Source: Corynebacterium sp. ACRPS (GTDB lineage: Bacteria; Actinomycetota; Actinomycetes; Mycobacteriales; Mycobacteriaceae). From it: a stretch of DNA of 64,000 nucleotides. Position 1 is the stretch's first letter, and every line of letters begins with the position of its first letter. The translations under genes were made by a program, and so were the position numbers. This document shows positions 52,941 to 62,574 of this stretch, one piece after another. The notes under the pieces are model-generated. The model searched no databases. It saw only the letters and a list, made by a program, of their open reading frames with translations, and was not told the DNA's origin. The stretch is taken from NCBI RefSeq assembly GCF_022346005.1, contig NZ_JAKRMY010000008.1, positions 1 through 64,000 on the forward strand, read 5' to 3'.

Positions 52941-53687
52941 ATGAAACACACCCGCGACATGGCCACGCTCTCCCGCTCCTGGGCGCTGCTGCGCTCTTTC
53001 CGCTTCGAGCAAACCCGCCCCGATATTTTCTACGGCGGCCTGGCAGAAGATACGGCCAGGCTGGTGGAAAACTTGGGCCGCGATTTGGGCGTGCCGCTTG
53101 CCGATGCCCTCGTGCTCGACGTAGGCGGCGGCCCCGGCTATTTTGCCGCCGCCTTCGCGGACCGCGGCGCGTCCTACGTTGGCCTTGAGCCCGATGCCGG
53201 GGAAATGTCGGCGGCCAATATCCACCTCAGCAATTCCGTGCGCGGCGATGGCACGCGCCTGCCCTTCGCGGACGATTCCTTCGATGTGGTCTATTCCTCT
53301 AACGTCGCCGAACATATCCCCTGCCCGTGGGATATGGGTAAAGAAATGTTGCGCGTTACCCGCCCCGGCGGCCTGTGCATCATGAGCTATACCGTCTGGC
53401 TCGGCCCCTTCGGCGGCCACGAAACCGGGCTGTGGGAGCACTACGTCGGCGGTGCATTCGCCCGCGACCGCTATACCCGCCGCAATGGGCACCCGCCCAA
53501 GAATGTCTTTGGCACCTCACTATTTAATGTCCCCTGCTCCGCAGGCCTCACCTGGGCCGAGTCCACCGGCGCGCTAAAGCTCGCCTTTCCGCGCTACCAT
53601 CCCAGCTGGGCGTGGTGGCTGACTAAGGTTCCTGGCCTGCGCGAATTCGCCGTGTCCAACCTGACGTTGGTACTGCAGCCGGACTAG
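52941..53687 (+). CDS. mtrP: Class I SAM methyltransferase, MtrP-like
   Basis: The 248-residue protein has SAM motif I VLDVGGGPGYFAAAFA (about residues 55-70), an acidic motif II (YVGLEPD) and motif post-I (VVYSSNVAEHIPCPWDM). Its neighbourhood equals that of Rv0224c/NCgl2764; the corynebacterial protein, MtrP, is needed for efficient trehalose mycolate transport. The methyl acceptor is not known. It starts 24 bases from the GT4 start. Confidence 0.8.
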   Translation: MKHTRDMATLSRSWALLRSFRFEQTRPDIFYGGLAEDTARLVENLGRDLGVPLADALVLDVGGGPGYFAAAFADRGASYVGLEPDAGEMSAANIHLSNSVRGDGTRLPFADDSFDVVYSSNVAEHIPCPWDMGKEMLRVTRPGGLCIMSYTVWLGPFGGHETGLWEHYVGGAFARDRYTRRNGHPPKNVFGTSLFNVPCSAGLTWAESTGALKLAFPRYHPSWAWWLTKVPGLREFAVSNLTLVLQPD

Positions 53688-53733
53688 GCCGCGCCACAGC
53701 TCGCACCGAGGTTGTCCTACTATACTGCCCAGC

Positions 53734-54435
53734 ATGCCGGACCAACTACAGCGCTCACAGCTCTCCCCCACCGTTCGCGCAGCTCACCTGGGGTGGGCCG
53801 TGGCCAGCGTCGTCGCCACATTTGCCGGTGCGGCACTCATTGGCATCGCCTGTGGCCTCATTACAAAGAGCGGTTCCTGGGTCGCCTTTGGCATCGCCGT
53901 CGGCGGTGCCTTCTTCGGCTTGGTAACGGTCTGGTACGGATTTTCCCGCCGCTTGGGCTGGTCGTGGCGCGATGCCGGGTTTGTGAAAGCCGAGCATTCC
54001 TTATGGCACCTGCTGTGGTGGATTCCCCTCGCCATCCTGGGCTCTGGTGCGGCCACGGGTGCCGTCAATGCACTCCTGGGCAGCGAACCAGCCGGCAATA
54101 ACCTTTCCGCCGGACTAAAGATCAGCCCCGCCGCCACCATCATGGTGGTACTCAGCACCGCGCTTGTCATTCCCCTCGTAGAAGAGGTGGCCTTTCGCCG
54201 CGTCCTATTGGATTGGCTGCAAAATTCCATGCCCACCTGGGCAGCAGCGCTTATCACCGTCGCTGTCTTCGCCCTCGCACACGGCATCCCCGCAGTAATG
54301 CTCTACATCGCATTCTTTGGCACCTTTTTGGTGCTAGCACGCCTCTGGTTCAAGACACTTACCGCTCCCCTGTGCATTCACATTGCAAATAACACGGTCG
54401 TAGCAATCACGGCCCTAGCGGGACTATCGGGCTAA
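53734..54435 (+). CDS. CPBP family intramembrane metalloprotease
   Basis: The 233-residue protein has seven or so helices and the CAAX-protease/bacteriocin-processing (CPBP, Abi) motifs: EEVAFRRVL (Glu-Glu-x3-Arg, about 149-157), FALAHG with a metal His, and HIANNT near the end. Members cleave membrane peptides or take part in self-immunity. There is no bacteriocin gene nearby. Confidence 0.85.
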   Translation: MPDQLQRSQLSPTVRAAHLGWAVASVVATFAGAALIGIACGLITKSGSWVAFGIAVGGAFFGLVTVWYGFSRRLGWSWRDAGFVKAEHSLWHLLWWIPLAILGSGAATGAVNALLGSEPAGNNLSAGLKISPAATIMVVLSTALVIPLVEEVAFRRVLLDWLQNSMPTWAAALITVAVFALAHGIPAVMLYIAFFGTFLVLARLWFKTLTAPLCIHIANNTVVAITALAGLSG

Positions 54436-54545
54436 GGAGTCCCTGCGCAGCGGGAGAAAGAAGCGCTAGTTCAGTAGCCGAGGTAGGACCTAAACTCACA
54501 ACGCTTCATATCGACAGCGCACAATTTTCGTTATACGATATTTTC

Positions 54546-54869
54546 ATGCCTGTGAACATCACTCAAGACCAACTCGACAATTGGGTTTCCGAAGCAGAAG
54601 AAGGCTACGACCCAGAAATGTTGAAAAAGCGCGGACGTGGACGCCCCGGTCGCGGAGCAGAGCCTGCTCAGGTCGTCGCTGTACGCCTGACTACCGATGA
54701 ACTTAGCGCCCTAGATCGCCTAGCTACGGAAAAGAATCTCACCCGATCTGAGCTTGTCCGCCAAGCAATCAACGCCCTCACGGCGGCACGAGAACAGCCA
54801 AATCCGCCACAAAGCACGGTATCGCAGAAACCGACGGAATCCATGCAGCTTCCTATCCACTGTGGATAG
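54546..54869 (+). CDS. Ribbon-helix-helix antitoxin with foreign tail
   Basis: The 107-residue protein carries a ribbon-helix-helix domain at about 45-80 (AQVVAVRLTTDELSALDRLA then TRSELVRQAINALTAAR). The last 25 residues (QPNPPQSTVSQKPTESM) are read from what looks like the toxin gene in another frame. A deletion has thus joined the two genes. The antitoxin DNA-binding part is intact. ATG 54546 follows a TATACGATATTT promoter-like stretch. Confidence 0.65.
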   Translation: MPVNITQDQLDNWVSEAEEGYDPEMLKKRGRGRPGRGAEPAQVVAVRLTTDELSALDRLATEKNLTRSELVRQAINALTAAREQPNPPQSTVSQKPTESMQLPIHCG

Positions 54870-55030
54870 AGCCTCTTGACGATGACCCTAACCAATGGCG
54901 AGAACTCCGTTTCGGTTTTGATACACACGCTCGACTACTGGACACCGTCGTCGTTGTTGCCTCCGACGGGGACGAACTATTAATCCATGTAATGAAAGCT
55001 CGCCCACACTACAGCAAGCTCCTCGAATAA
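54797..55030 (+). pseudogene. Toxin relic (BrnT/RelE-like) without start codon
   Basis: In the frame ending at TAA 55028-55030 one reads KHGIAETDGIHAASYPLWIE, then PLDDDPNQWRELRFGFDTH and VMKARPHYSKLLE. This is the body of a corynebacterial toxin of the type that follows such antitoxins. No ATG, GTG or TTG exists between the upstream stop (TGA near 54749) and the conserved part, so the N-terminus has been lost. Confidence 0.6.
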
Positions 55031-55181
55031 CGACGTTCCAGTCCTCACCGGTTGGGGCACTCGCCGAGGGGCCCTGTTGGACCCGTGACCAATCCTAGAG
55101 ACGATTTATTCCCACTTTCGTAGTGCAGGAATCGTTCCGAGGTCTAAACCACAGAATGTGTTGTTTAACCCCAACAAAGAT

Positions 55182-55213
55182 CTAACCCCAGAGCTTTACG
55201 CTGCTGGGGTTAG
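55182..55213 (-). terminator. Terminator after pckG
   Basis: CTAACCCCAG at 55182-55191 pairs with CTGGGGTTAG at 55204-55213. On the minus strand it follows the pckG stop by 31 bases, and ATCTTTGTTG stands after the stem. Confidence 0.8.
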
Positions 55214-55244
55214 CTTTATGCGGGATTTACCGCGGATGAACGCG

Positions 55245-57071
55245 TTAGGAAGCGGCGTCCTCCACGCGCTTCTTCAGGGCGCGGAATTGGTTCCACACTT
55301 CCTCAGGCACGCGGGAGCCCAAGAAGTTCAGGTACTCGGCGTTGTCTTGCATATCGCCTTGCCATTCCTTCGGGTCAACGTCAAGGGCGGCGCGAACGTC
55401 GTCGATATCGAAGTCAAGGCCTTCCAAGTCGATGTCCTCGGCGCGGGCAGTACGGCCGACCACCGTGTCCTCGGCCTCCACGTTGCCTTCGATGCGGTCG
55501 ATGATCCACTTAAGAACGCGGGAGTTCTCGCCAAAGCCTGGCCACAGGAAGCGGCCGTCGTCGCCGCGGCGGAACCAGTTAACCAGGAAGACCTCTGGCA
55601 TGCGGTCGCCGCCCTTTTTACCCATGTCAATCCAGTGCTGCAGGTAGTCACCGGCGTTGTAGCCCATGAACGGCAGCATGGCCATCGGGTCGTGGCGCAG
55701 CGCGCCTACTTCGCCCTCTGCCGCTGCGGTCTGGCCGGAGGACAGCAGTGCACCGATCATGGTGCCGTGGTTCCAGTCGAAGGACTGGGTGACCAGCGGA
55801 ACCGTGGTCTTGCGGCGGCCGCCGAAGAGGATGGCATCGATTTTGACGCCCTTCCAGTCGTCGTATTCCGGCGCGGCGGTGGGGCACTGGGAAATCGGTA
55901 CGCAGTAGCGGGAGTTCGGGTGGGCGGCCTTGGTGGACGATGCCGGCGTCCAGTCCTCACCGGTCCAAGAGATGAGGTGTTCTGGTGCCTCCTCGGTCAT
56001 ATCCTCCCACCAGACGTCGCCGTCATCGGTAAGCGCAACGTTGGTGAACAAGGTATTGCCCGGCTTCATGGTATCCATGGCGATCGGGTTGGAGTCGTAG
56101 TTGGTGCCAGGGGCAACGCCGAAGAATCCGTTTTCCGGGTTCACAGCGTAAAGGCCGTCCTCGCGCAGGTGCAGCCAGGCGATGTCATCGCCCACGACCT
56201 CGGCCTTCCAGCCCGGAATGGTGGGGGTGATCATGGCCAGGTTGGTCTTACCGCACTGGGATGGGAATGCGGCGGCGACGTGGTAGTTCTTTCCTTCAGG
56301 GTTCGTCAGCTTCAGGATGAGCATGTGCTCAGCCATCCAGCCTTCTTCCTTGGCCATGACGGACGCGATGCGCAGCGCGTAGCACTTCTTGGCCAGGATG
56401 GCGTTGCCGCCGTAGCCGGAACCGTAGGACCAAATCTCCTTGGTCTCTGGGAACTGGGTGATGTACTTATTGTCGTTGCATGGCCAAGCAACGTCCTCTT
56501 CGCCTGGCTGCAGCGGGGCGCCGACGGAGTGGAGGGCGTGGACGAAATCGCCGTCCGTACCGATCTTGTCCAGTGCTTCTGCGCCCATGCGGGTCATGAT
56601 GCGCATGGACAAGACCACATAAGCGGAATCGGTCAACTGCACGCCGAGCTTGGGCTCTGGATCGCTAATCGGGCCCATGCAGAAAGGAACGACGTACATG
56701 GTCCGGCCCTTCATGGATCCACGGAAGGCCTCCGTCATTTCTTCCTTCATGGCCTTTGGCGGTGCCCAGTTATTGGTTGGGCCTGCATCTTTTTCCTTCG
56801 AGGTGCAGATGAAGGTGCGGGATTCCACGCGGGCAACGTCCGCAGGGTTGGACCGCGCCAAGTAGGAATTCGGGCGCTTTTCCTCATTGAGCTTGATGAG
56901 GGTGCCTTTATCGACCAGCTCTGCGGCGAGGCGGTCAGCCTCTTCCTGTGAGCCATCCACAAAAGCCACCTCGTCCGGCTGGAAAAGCTCAATGCTTTCA
57001 TTAATCCAATCGATCAGTTCTTGATTGTCTGTAGGCAGCTCTCCAACGAGGCCCTGAATGGTGGCGGTCAT
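55245..57071 (-). CDS. pckG: Phosphoenolpyruvate carboxykinase (GTP)
   Basis: The enzyme converts oxaloacetate and GTP to PEP, GDP and CO2 in gluconeogenesis. The 608-residue protein has the P-loop [11 protein letters not shown] with the reactive Cys273, the metal site [11 protein letters not shown], and RMGAEALDK and [17 protein letters not shown] typical of the GTP class. I start at ATG 57071 after AGAGGAG (nine bases before) rather than at 57116. It is divergent from trmB across 362 bases. Confidence 0.97.
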   Translation of the reverse strand: MTATIQGLVGELPTDNQELIDWINESIELFQPDEVAFVDGSQEEADRLAAELVDKGTLIKLNEEKRPNSYLARSNPADVARVESRTFICTSKEKDAGPTNNWAPPKAMKEEMTEAFRGSMKGRTMYVVPFCMGPISDPEPKLGVQLTDSAYVVLSMRIMTRMGAEALDKIGTDGDFVHALHSVGAPLQPGEEDVAWPCNDNKYITQFPETKEIWSYGSGYGGNAILAKKCYALRIASVMAKEEGWMAEHMLILKLTNPEGKNYHVAAAFPSQCGKTNLAMITPTIPGWKAEVVGDDIAWLHLREDGLYAVNPENGFFGVAPGTNYDSNPIAMDTMKPGNTLFTNVALTDDGDVWWEDMTEEAPEHLISWTGEDWTPASSTKAAHPNSRYCVPISQCPTAAPEYDDWKGVKIDAILFGGRRKTTVPLVTQSFDWNHGTMIGALLSSGQTAAAEGEVGALRHDPMAMLPFMGYNAGDYLQHWIDMGKKGGDRMPEVFLVNWFRRGDDGRFLWPGFGENSRVLKWIIDRIEGNVEAEDTVVGRTARAEDIDLEGLDFDIDDVRAALDVDPKEWQGDMQDNAEYLNFLGSRVPEEVWNQFRALKKRVEDAAS

Positions 57072-57433
57072 GAAAAATTCTCCTCTGGATAGGATGTGAA
57101 AATCGGGGCATATCACGGCCCAACTTTGCCTTCCGCCTCCAGATTAACCGGCAAAGACAAAATATTGGTCACATTAAGTGTCATTTTTCCCACTCCGGTT
57201 ATATCCACCGCCGTGAGCGGACATTTACCGAGCACACTGTGGATAATTGTGATATCAAGCGTGATTTTCTCCACACCATTTCGGGGGTATTAAAGTTTCC
57301 TATTTACCCATTCTATGCCACAAAGAACCACCCCCGCAGAATCCACCAGTTATCCTCCCTCCCCCATACGGTGGGGAAAATACCCGGCGCGGCATATTGC
57401 TTGCCATGCCTGGACAGGGAAAAATAGGGCGCA
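57072..57433. promoter_or_regulatory. Divergent pckG/trmB promoter region
   Basis: The 362 bases hold no gene. The part next to pckG is AT-rich (TTGGTCACATTAAGTG, GATAATTGTGATATC) and probably contains the gluconeogenic promoter and regulator sites, but I cannot assign a specific operator by eye. Confidence 0.45.
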
Positions 57434-58210
57434 ATGAATAGCACGGATAATTCTCAAAACACCCCTGCCGGAGAAATGCCGCCGGGCCGCCCGCCGCAAA
57501 CGGACTTCAATGCGGTCTTTGATAATGACCTGGACTACCCGCGCCTGGGCAATGTCACCTTCCGCCGCGGCAAGCTCACGGATAACCAGCACCAGCTTTT
57601 TGAGCAACGCTGGCCCGAGCTGGGCCGCGTCTTAAGCGATGAGCTTATCGATGTCGATGAGTGGTTCGGCCGCACCGGCGCCAAGACCATCGTGGAAATC
57701 GGCTCCGGCACCGGTACCTCCACCGCGGCCATGGCGCCGCTGGAGCAAGACACCAATATCATCGCGGTAGAGCTCTATAAGCCCGGTTTGGCCAAGCTCA
57801 TGGGGCAGGTGGAGCGCGAGGGCATCGATAATATCCGCATGATTCGTGGCGATGGCGTGGAGGTCATGGTGCGCATGATTGCCCCGGAATCCCTCGACGG
57901 CATCCGCGTCTTCTTCCCGGACCCCTGGCCCAAGGCGCGCCACCACAAGCGCCGCATCATCCAATCTGGCACGCTCAACCTCTTTGCCTCCCGATTAAAG
58001 AAGGGTGGCGTCCTGCACGTTGCGACCGATCACGCCGGTTATGCCGAATGGATAGATGAGCTCGTGCACGTTGAGCCCAGCCTGGAGTACAAGGGCTGGC
58101 CGTGGCCGGGTTGCCCGCAATTGGTGGATCGCCAGATCATCACCAAGTTTGAGGGCAAGGGCCTAGATAAAGAACACATCATTACTGAATACCTGTGGGA
58201 GAAGAAGTAA
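57434..58210 (+). CDS. trmB: tRNA (guanine-N7-)-methyltransferase
   Basis: TrmB makes m7G46 in tRNA. The 258-residue protein has SAM motif [17 protein letters not shown] (about 78-93) and the family signature [17 protein letters not shown] (about 158-173). About 40 extra N-terminal residues are Pro/Asn-rich. Its TAA is directly followed by the ATG of the NYN gene, starting a tight operon that leads to mmpL3, as in mycobacteria (Rv0208c-Rv0206c). Confidence 0.93.
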   Translation: MNSTDNSQNTPAGEMPPGRPPQTDFNAVFDNDLDYPRLGNVTFRRGKLTDNQHQLFEQRWPELGRVLSDELIDVDEWFGRTGAKTIVEIGSGTGTSTAAMAPLEQDTNIIAVELYKPGLAKLMGQVEREGIDNIRMIRGDGVEVMVRMIAPESLDGIRVFFPDPWPKARHHKRRIIQSGTLNLFASRLKKGGVLHVATDHAGYAEWIDELVHVEPSLEYKGWPWPGCPQLVDRQIITKFEGKGLDKEHIITEYLWEKK

Positions 58211-58804
58211 ATGAGCACCTATCTACTGGTGTGGGACGCACCCAATATGGATATGGGGCTCGGCTCGCTGCTCGGCGGGCGCCCCACCGCGGCACACCGC
58301 CCGCGTTTTGATGCCATCGGCCGGTGGCTGGTCTACCGCGCGGTGGGTGTCGATGCGGATCCGCAGGCCGCAGTATTTACCAATGTCTCCCCCGGCGGCG
58401 CCGATGTGATTCGCCCGTGGGTAGAGGCCATCCGCAACGTGGGCTTTGGCGTCTTTGCCAAGCCGAAGATCCACGAGGATGATGACGTGGATCCGGATAT
58501 GATCGACCACATTGAAAAACTGCGCGATGATCTCGCCGGCGTCGTGGTGGCCTCTGCCGATGGTCAGAACTTTCAGCCCTTGTTAGAAGAGCTCATTGAT
58601 GAGGGCCTGCCTGTTACCGTCCTGGGTTTCCACGAACATGCCTCTTGGGCCGTGGGCCACCCCGAGATCGAGTTCGTTGACTTAGAAGATATTGACGGCG
58701 TCTTCCGCGAGCCGCTGCCCCGCGTCAACCTGGATAACCTGCCTGAAGGTGGTGCATGGCTCCAGCCATTCCGCCCGCTGGCTGCGCTACTAAATAATAG
58801 CTAG
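58211..58804 (+). CDS. NYN (PIN-like) domain protein
   Basis: The 197-residue protein starts YLLVWDAPNMDMGLGSLLGG, with the acidic Asp of NYN/PIN-like nucleases. The second acidic pair lies in VVASADGQNFQPLLEEL (about 115-131). It probably binds or cuts RNA, but no activity is proved for Rv0207c-type proteins. It stands in the conserved trmB-NYN-mmpL3 order, 14 bases before mmpL3. Confidence 0.85.
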   Translation: MSTYLLVWDAPNMDMGLGSLLGGRPTAAHRPRFDAIGRWLVYRAVGVDADPQAAVFTNVSPGGADVIRPWVEAIRNVGFGVFAKPKIHEDDDVDPDMIDHIEKLRDDLAGVVVASADGQNFQPLLEELIDEGLPVTVLGFHEHASWAVGHPEIEFVDLEDIDGVFREPLPRVNLDNLPEGGAWLQPFRPLAALLNNS

Positions 58805-58818
58805 GAGGCTTACCCCAC

Positions 58819-60972
58819 ATGTTTGAAAAATGGGGACGATTTTCCTACGCGCACCGCAAGGTCATTCCCATCGTCATCCTCGGTGCCATCCTTGCCCTCT
58901 TCGTAGGCTTTGGAACCCAGCTCGAGGAACGCATGAGCCAGGAGGGCTGGGAGGACCCGAAGGCGGCATCGACAAGCGCGGCGCAAATCGAACAAGAAAC
59001 GTTCGGCCGCGATAATTCCGGCGACGTGATTTTGCTCTTTAGCTCGCCCGATGAGAACTTCGATGCCGCCAAGGAGCACTTGGCGCAGCTCAAAGAGGAT
59101 TACCCGGACCAGATTGACTCTGTCACCAGCTATTTCGATAGCAAAAATCCCAACCTGGTCAATGATGATCACTCGCTAGCCTTTGCCGCCATTGGGCTCA
59201 AGGGCGATGACGAACAAACGCTGAAGGATTTCCGCGCCATCGAGGGTGCGCTGACGGATACCTCCGCGCCGGTCGAGGTTGCCGGCGCCACGGCCGTGGC
59301 AGACGCACTCGATGAAGGCATGGCAGAAGATATTGCGCGCGCGGAAAAGGCCGCGCTCCCGCTCGTTGGCCTGCTGCTTCTGGTGGTCTTTGGTTCCGTA
59401 GTGGCGGCGTTCATGCCGCTTATCGTCGGTGGCCTATCCATCCTGGGCTCGCTGGGCATTTTGGCCGTCCTGGCCGGTTTCCTGCAGGTCAACGTCTTTG
59501 CCCAGGCAGTGGTCACGCTGCTGGGGCTGGGCCTGGCCATCGATTACGGCCTATTTATGGTCTCCCGCTTCCGCGAGGAACTGAACAAGGGAAGCTTCAC
59601 CAAGGATGCCGTGGCCACCACCACCGCCACCGCCGGGCAGACCGTGGTCTTTTCCGCGGCGATGGTCGCCGTCGCGCTCTCTGGGCTCTTCCTCTTCCCC
59701 CAGGCCTTCTTGAAGTCCGTTGCCTATGGCTCGATTTCCGCCGTCGGCCTGGCGGCCCTTTTGTCCGTCACCGTCTTGCCGGCCCTGTTTGGCATGCTCG
59801 GGCCCAAGATCGACCTGTGGTCGGTACGCCGTACCTCCCGCACGGCCCGCACCATTCAGGACACCTGGTGGTACAAGCTGCCGCGCTGGGCCATGCGCCG
59901 CGCCAAGGGCCTGACCCTGGCCATCTGTGGCCTGCTCATTGCGCTCGCACTGCCGATCATGAGCATCACCTTCGGCGGCATCAACGAGACCTACCTGCCA
60001 CCCAACCACGACACCCGCGTGGCGCAGGATACCTTCAACGACGAGTTCCCTGCCTTCCGCACCGAGCCGGTCAAGCTCGTGGTGGAAGGCGCCACCAACG
60101 AGCAGCTTGTCGATGTCGTCATGCAAGTCCGCGGCCTCGACGGCCTTACCGAGCCCATGGGGCCATCGACCGCCACCAAGGACGGCACCACGGTCCTTTC
60201 GGCGGGCATTAAGGACCGCGAGGACTACGCACAAATCGTCCACGAACTCGAGGACGTCAAAGCGCCCGAGGGCGTCAACCTGTATGTCGGCGGCACGCCA
60301 GCCATGGAGGTCGAGTCGCTCGATGCCCTCTTCCACAAGCTGCCGTGGATGGCGCTGTACGTCGTACTCGCCACCTTCATCCTCATGGCATTAGTCTTTG
60401 GCTCTTTCGTGCTGCCGATTAAGGCCATTGTCATGACGCTGTTGACCCTGGGCGCCACCCTGGGCATCCTCACGCTCATGTTCGTCATCGGCGTGGGCTC
60501 TGGCGCGCTGAACTTCTCGCCCGGCCCGCTGATGAGCCCCATTCTGGTGCTGATCATCGCCATCATTTATGGACTGTCCACCGACTACGAGGTCTTTTTG
60601 GTCTCCCGCATGGTGGAGGCGCGCCGGCGCGGCGATTCCACGGACGAGGCCATCGCGGCCGGTACCGCGCATACTGGCGGCATCATCACGGCGGCGGCCC
60701 TGATTATGATCGTGGTGGCGGGCGCGTTCGGCTTCTCCGATATCGTGATGATGAAATACATCGCGTACGGCATGATTTTTGCTCTGCTTATCGATGCCAC
60801 AATTGTCCGCATGCTCCTCGTACCCGCCGTCATGCACCTGCTGCGCGAGGATAACTGGTGGGCGCCTAGCTGGCTGCATCACTTGACCACTAGGCTTTCT
60901 GGTAGTACCACCCGCCGTGGGAAGACCGTTCCCTTCAGTGAGTTAAAGCGGCGCCTCGAAGGAGATAAATAA
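58819..60972 (+). CDS. mmpL3: MmpL3-type trehalose monocorynomycolate flippase (CmpL)
   Basis: The 717-residue RND transporter exports trehalose monomycolate. It has 12 helices and two large outer loops (about 35-175 and 385-530). The proton relay Asp-Tyr pairs are seen in GLAIDYGLFMVSRFREE (helix 4) and GLSTDYEVFLVSRMVEA (helix 10). It lacks the long C-terminal cytoplasmic tail of mycobacterial MmpL3. Corynebacteria have several CmpL proteins; this is the CmpL1-like one by context. Confidence 0.92.
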   Translation: MFEKWGRFSYAHRKVIPIVILGAILALFVGFGTQLEERMSQEGWEDPKAASTSAAQIEQETFGRDNSGDVILLFSSPDENFDAAKEHLAQLKEDYPDQIDSVTSYFDSKNPNLVNDDHSLAFAAIGLKGDDEQTLKDFRAIEGALTDTSAPVEVAGATAVADALDEGMAEDIARAEKAALPLVGLLLLVVFGSVVAAFMPLIVGGLSILGSLGILAVLAGFLQVNVFAQAVVTLLGLGLAIDYGLFMVSRFREELNKGSFTKDAVATTTATAGQTVVFSAAMVAVALSGLFLFPQAFLKSVAYGSISAVGLAALLSVTVLPALFGMLGPKIDLWSVRRTSRTARTIQDTWWYKLPRWAMRRAKGLTLAICGLLIALALPIMSITFGGINETYLPPNHDTRVAQDTFNDEFPAFRTEPVKLVVEGATNEQLVDVVMQVRGLDGLTEPMGPSTATKDGTTVLSAGIKDREDYAQIVHELEDVKAPEGVNLYVGGTPAMEVESLDALFHKLPWMALYVVLATFILMALVFGSFVLPIKAIVMTLLTLGATLGILTLMFVIGVGSGALNFSPGPLMSPILVLIIAIIYGLSTDYEVFLVSRMVEARRRGDSTDEAIAAGTAHTGGIITAAALIMIVVAGAFGFSDIVMMKYIAYGMIFALLIDATIVRMLLVPAVMHLLREDNWWAPSWLHHLTTRLSGSTTRRGKTVPFSELKRRLEGDK

Positions 60973-62001
60973 TTGAAAAATTGGCTGCAAGTTATCGCCT
61001 CGCTCATAGTCCTGGCCATCCTCATCTACGTCTTCCGCGATGAGCTGGACTTTTTAAGCGAAGGCTTCTCCCGGCTCTCCCACGCCGAACCAGGGCCGGT
61101 AACGCTCGTGGTCGTTGCCTCTATCCTCTCCGTCGTGGCGATGGGTGAGGTCATGCGCCTGCTTATCCGGGCCGGTGGCGTGGAGGTGGAAGCGACGGAA
61201 ACCGCCGCCCTTACCTTTGCATCCAATTCTTGGTCCACCACGATGCCCGCAGGCCCAGCCTTTTCTGCCATTTTGACCTTCCACGTGCAGCGCACCTGGG
61301 GCGCCTCGGTGGTCCTGTGCGGCTGGTTCTTTGTGCTGTCATCGGCCATTTCCACCCTGTGGCTGGTGCTTATTGGGCTCGGCGGCGTGCTCTTCCTCAA
61401 TGCCGATATGGCCCTGTGGTCCCTCATCGGCACATTGGCAGCGATGCTGGCGCTCTCCGGCGGGCTCTTCTGGCTAAGCAACCACCCCGAAACGCTCGAG
61501 CGCTGGGTAAAAAAGCAGCGGCTGATAAAGGGTTCCAAGCGCGAAGCACTGCTCGAGCACGTAGAGAGCCTCAAGGAAGTGCACCTCACCCGCCGGCAAT
61601 TCGCCTGGGCGTCGTTCTACTCCTTGGCCAACCGGCTCATTGACATGGTCGCGCTCTGGGGCTGCGTCTGGGCCGTGACCGGCCAAATGCCCACGACCGA
61701 CTCGGCCGATAACACCACCACCATCGCCGGCGTCGCGCTGGCTTATCTCACCGCCAAGCTGGCCGGCTCCGCCCAGGTCACTCCGGCGGGTCTCGGCACG
61801 GTGGAAGCGGCGATCATCGCCACGCTCGTGGCCACGGGCATGACCGCAGTCGATGCCACCAGCACGGCGATCATCTACCGCCTTATCTCTTTTGCCTTCA
61901 TCACCGCTATTGGCTGGATCATTTACTTCTGGCACTATGCCCGCAAGGGCATTACCTACGCCGCGCTATCCCGTAAAGAAAAAGAAAAGGAAACCGTATG
62001 A
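60973..62001 (+). CDS. Lysylphosphatidylglycerol synthase TM-like (UPF0104) membrane protein
   Basis: The 342-residue protein has about eight helices of the LPG_synthase_TM/UPF0104 family (PF03706). Family signs are TFASNSWSTTMPAGPAFSA and the late GSAQVTPAGLGTVEAAI. Family members include flippases for lipids and glycolipids. The TTG start is placed directly after the mmpL3 stop. Coupling to mmpL3 suggests a role in mycolate or lipid handling; that is inference. Confidence 0.82.
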   Translation: MKNWLQVIASLIVLAILIYVFRDELDFLSEGFSRLSHAEPGPVTLVVVASILSVVAMGEVMRLLIRAGGVEVEATETAALTFASNSWSTTMPAGPAFSAILTFHVQRTWGASVVLCGWFFVLSSAISTLWLVLIGLGGVLFLNADMALWSLIGTLAAMLALSGGLFWLSNHPETLERWVKKQRLIKGSKREALLEHVESLKEVHLTRRQFAWASFYSLANRLIDMVALWGCVWAVTGQMPTTDSADNTTTIAGVALAYLTAKLAGSAQVTPAGLGTVEAAIIATLVATGMTAVDATSTAIIYRLISFAFITAIGWIIYFWHYARKGITYAALSRKEKEKETV

Positions 62002-62336
62002 CTTCCACGCGTATCGCTCCGCTCATTGACATCATCGCCTTGATGATTTTCGCCATCTCCGCCCGCCTCGCCCACGGCGGATTGAGCTTTTCCAGCTGGG
62101 TCGATGCCTTCTGGCCTTGGGCGGTAGGCGCGCTCATCGGCTGGGCCATCATCCTCGCCACAAAGGTCCAGGGCAAGTGGAAAGAGGGCGTTGTAGTCTG
62201 GCTGTCTGCCATCATCGGCGGCATGGCCCTGTGGATCATGGTCAATGGCCGCCTGCCCCATTGGAGCTTCCTCATCGTTGCGACCGTGATGTCCGCCCTG
62301 TTCTTCTTTGGCTGGCGGCTATTTGCCCGTAAATAA
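61998..62336 (+). CDS. DUF3054 family membrane protein
   Basis: The 112-residue protein has four helices and a short basic end (RLFARK), with family-like LIDIIALMIFAISARLAHGG at the start. Its ATG overlaps the upstream stop (ATGA). It is the last gene of the trmB-mmpL3 operon. Function unknown. Confidence 0.8.
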   Translation: MTSTRIAPLIDIIALMIFAISARLAHGGLSFSSWVDAFWPWAVGALIGWAIILATKVQGKWKEGVVVWLSAIIGGMALWIMVNGRLPHWSFLIVATVMSALFFFGWRLFARK

Positions 62337-62351
62337 ATACGCCCATCCCAT

Positions 62352-62368
62352 GGGAAAGACGCTTTCCC
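62352..62368 (+). terminator. Weak hairpin after the mmpL3 operon
   Basis: GGGAAAG and CTTTCCC around ACG, with outer GCCC/GGGC partly extending the stem. There is no T-run, so termination is uncertain. Confidence 0.35.
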
Positions 62369-62574
62369 TAGGGCACACATCAGTCAAATTCAATCATCAG
62401 TTTTTGGCTTTGCGCTGTCCACCTCGCCTCTTGTAGGGGTGATCGGCTCAAAATAACATTTCAAACTAATAGTACGGGAAAAGCTTTTAGTGAATAATTG
62501 CCCGTATCCGAACACAGAATTTCAAAATCGGATACCGCTCAATTATCCCTACAAGAAGTTGAAAGGCTCCCGTA

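Noticed and set aside
55158..56951. 597-codon open frame on the plus strand opposite pckG
   Set aside because: Shadow frame; no family features, and pckG motifs are complete on the other strand.
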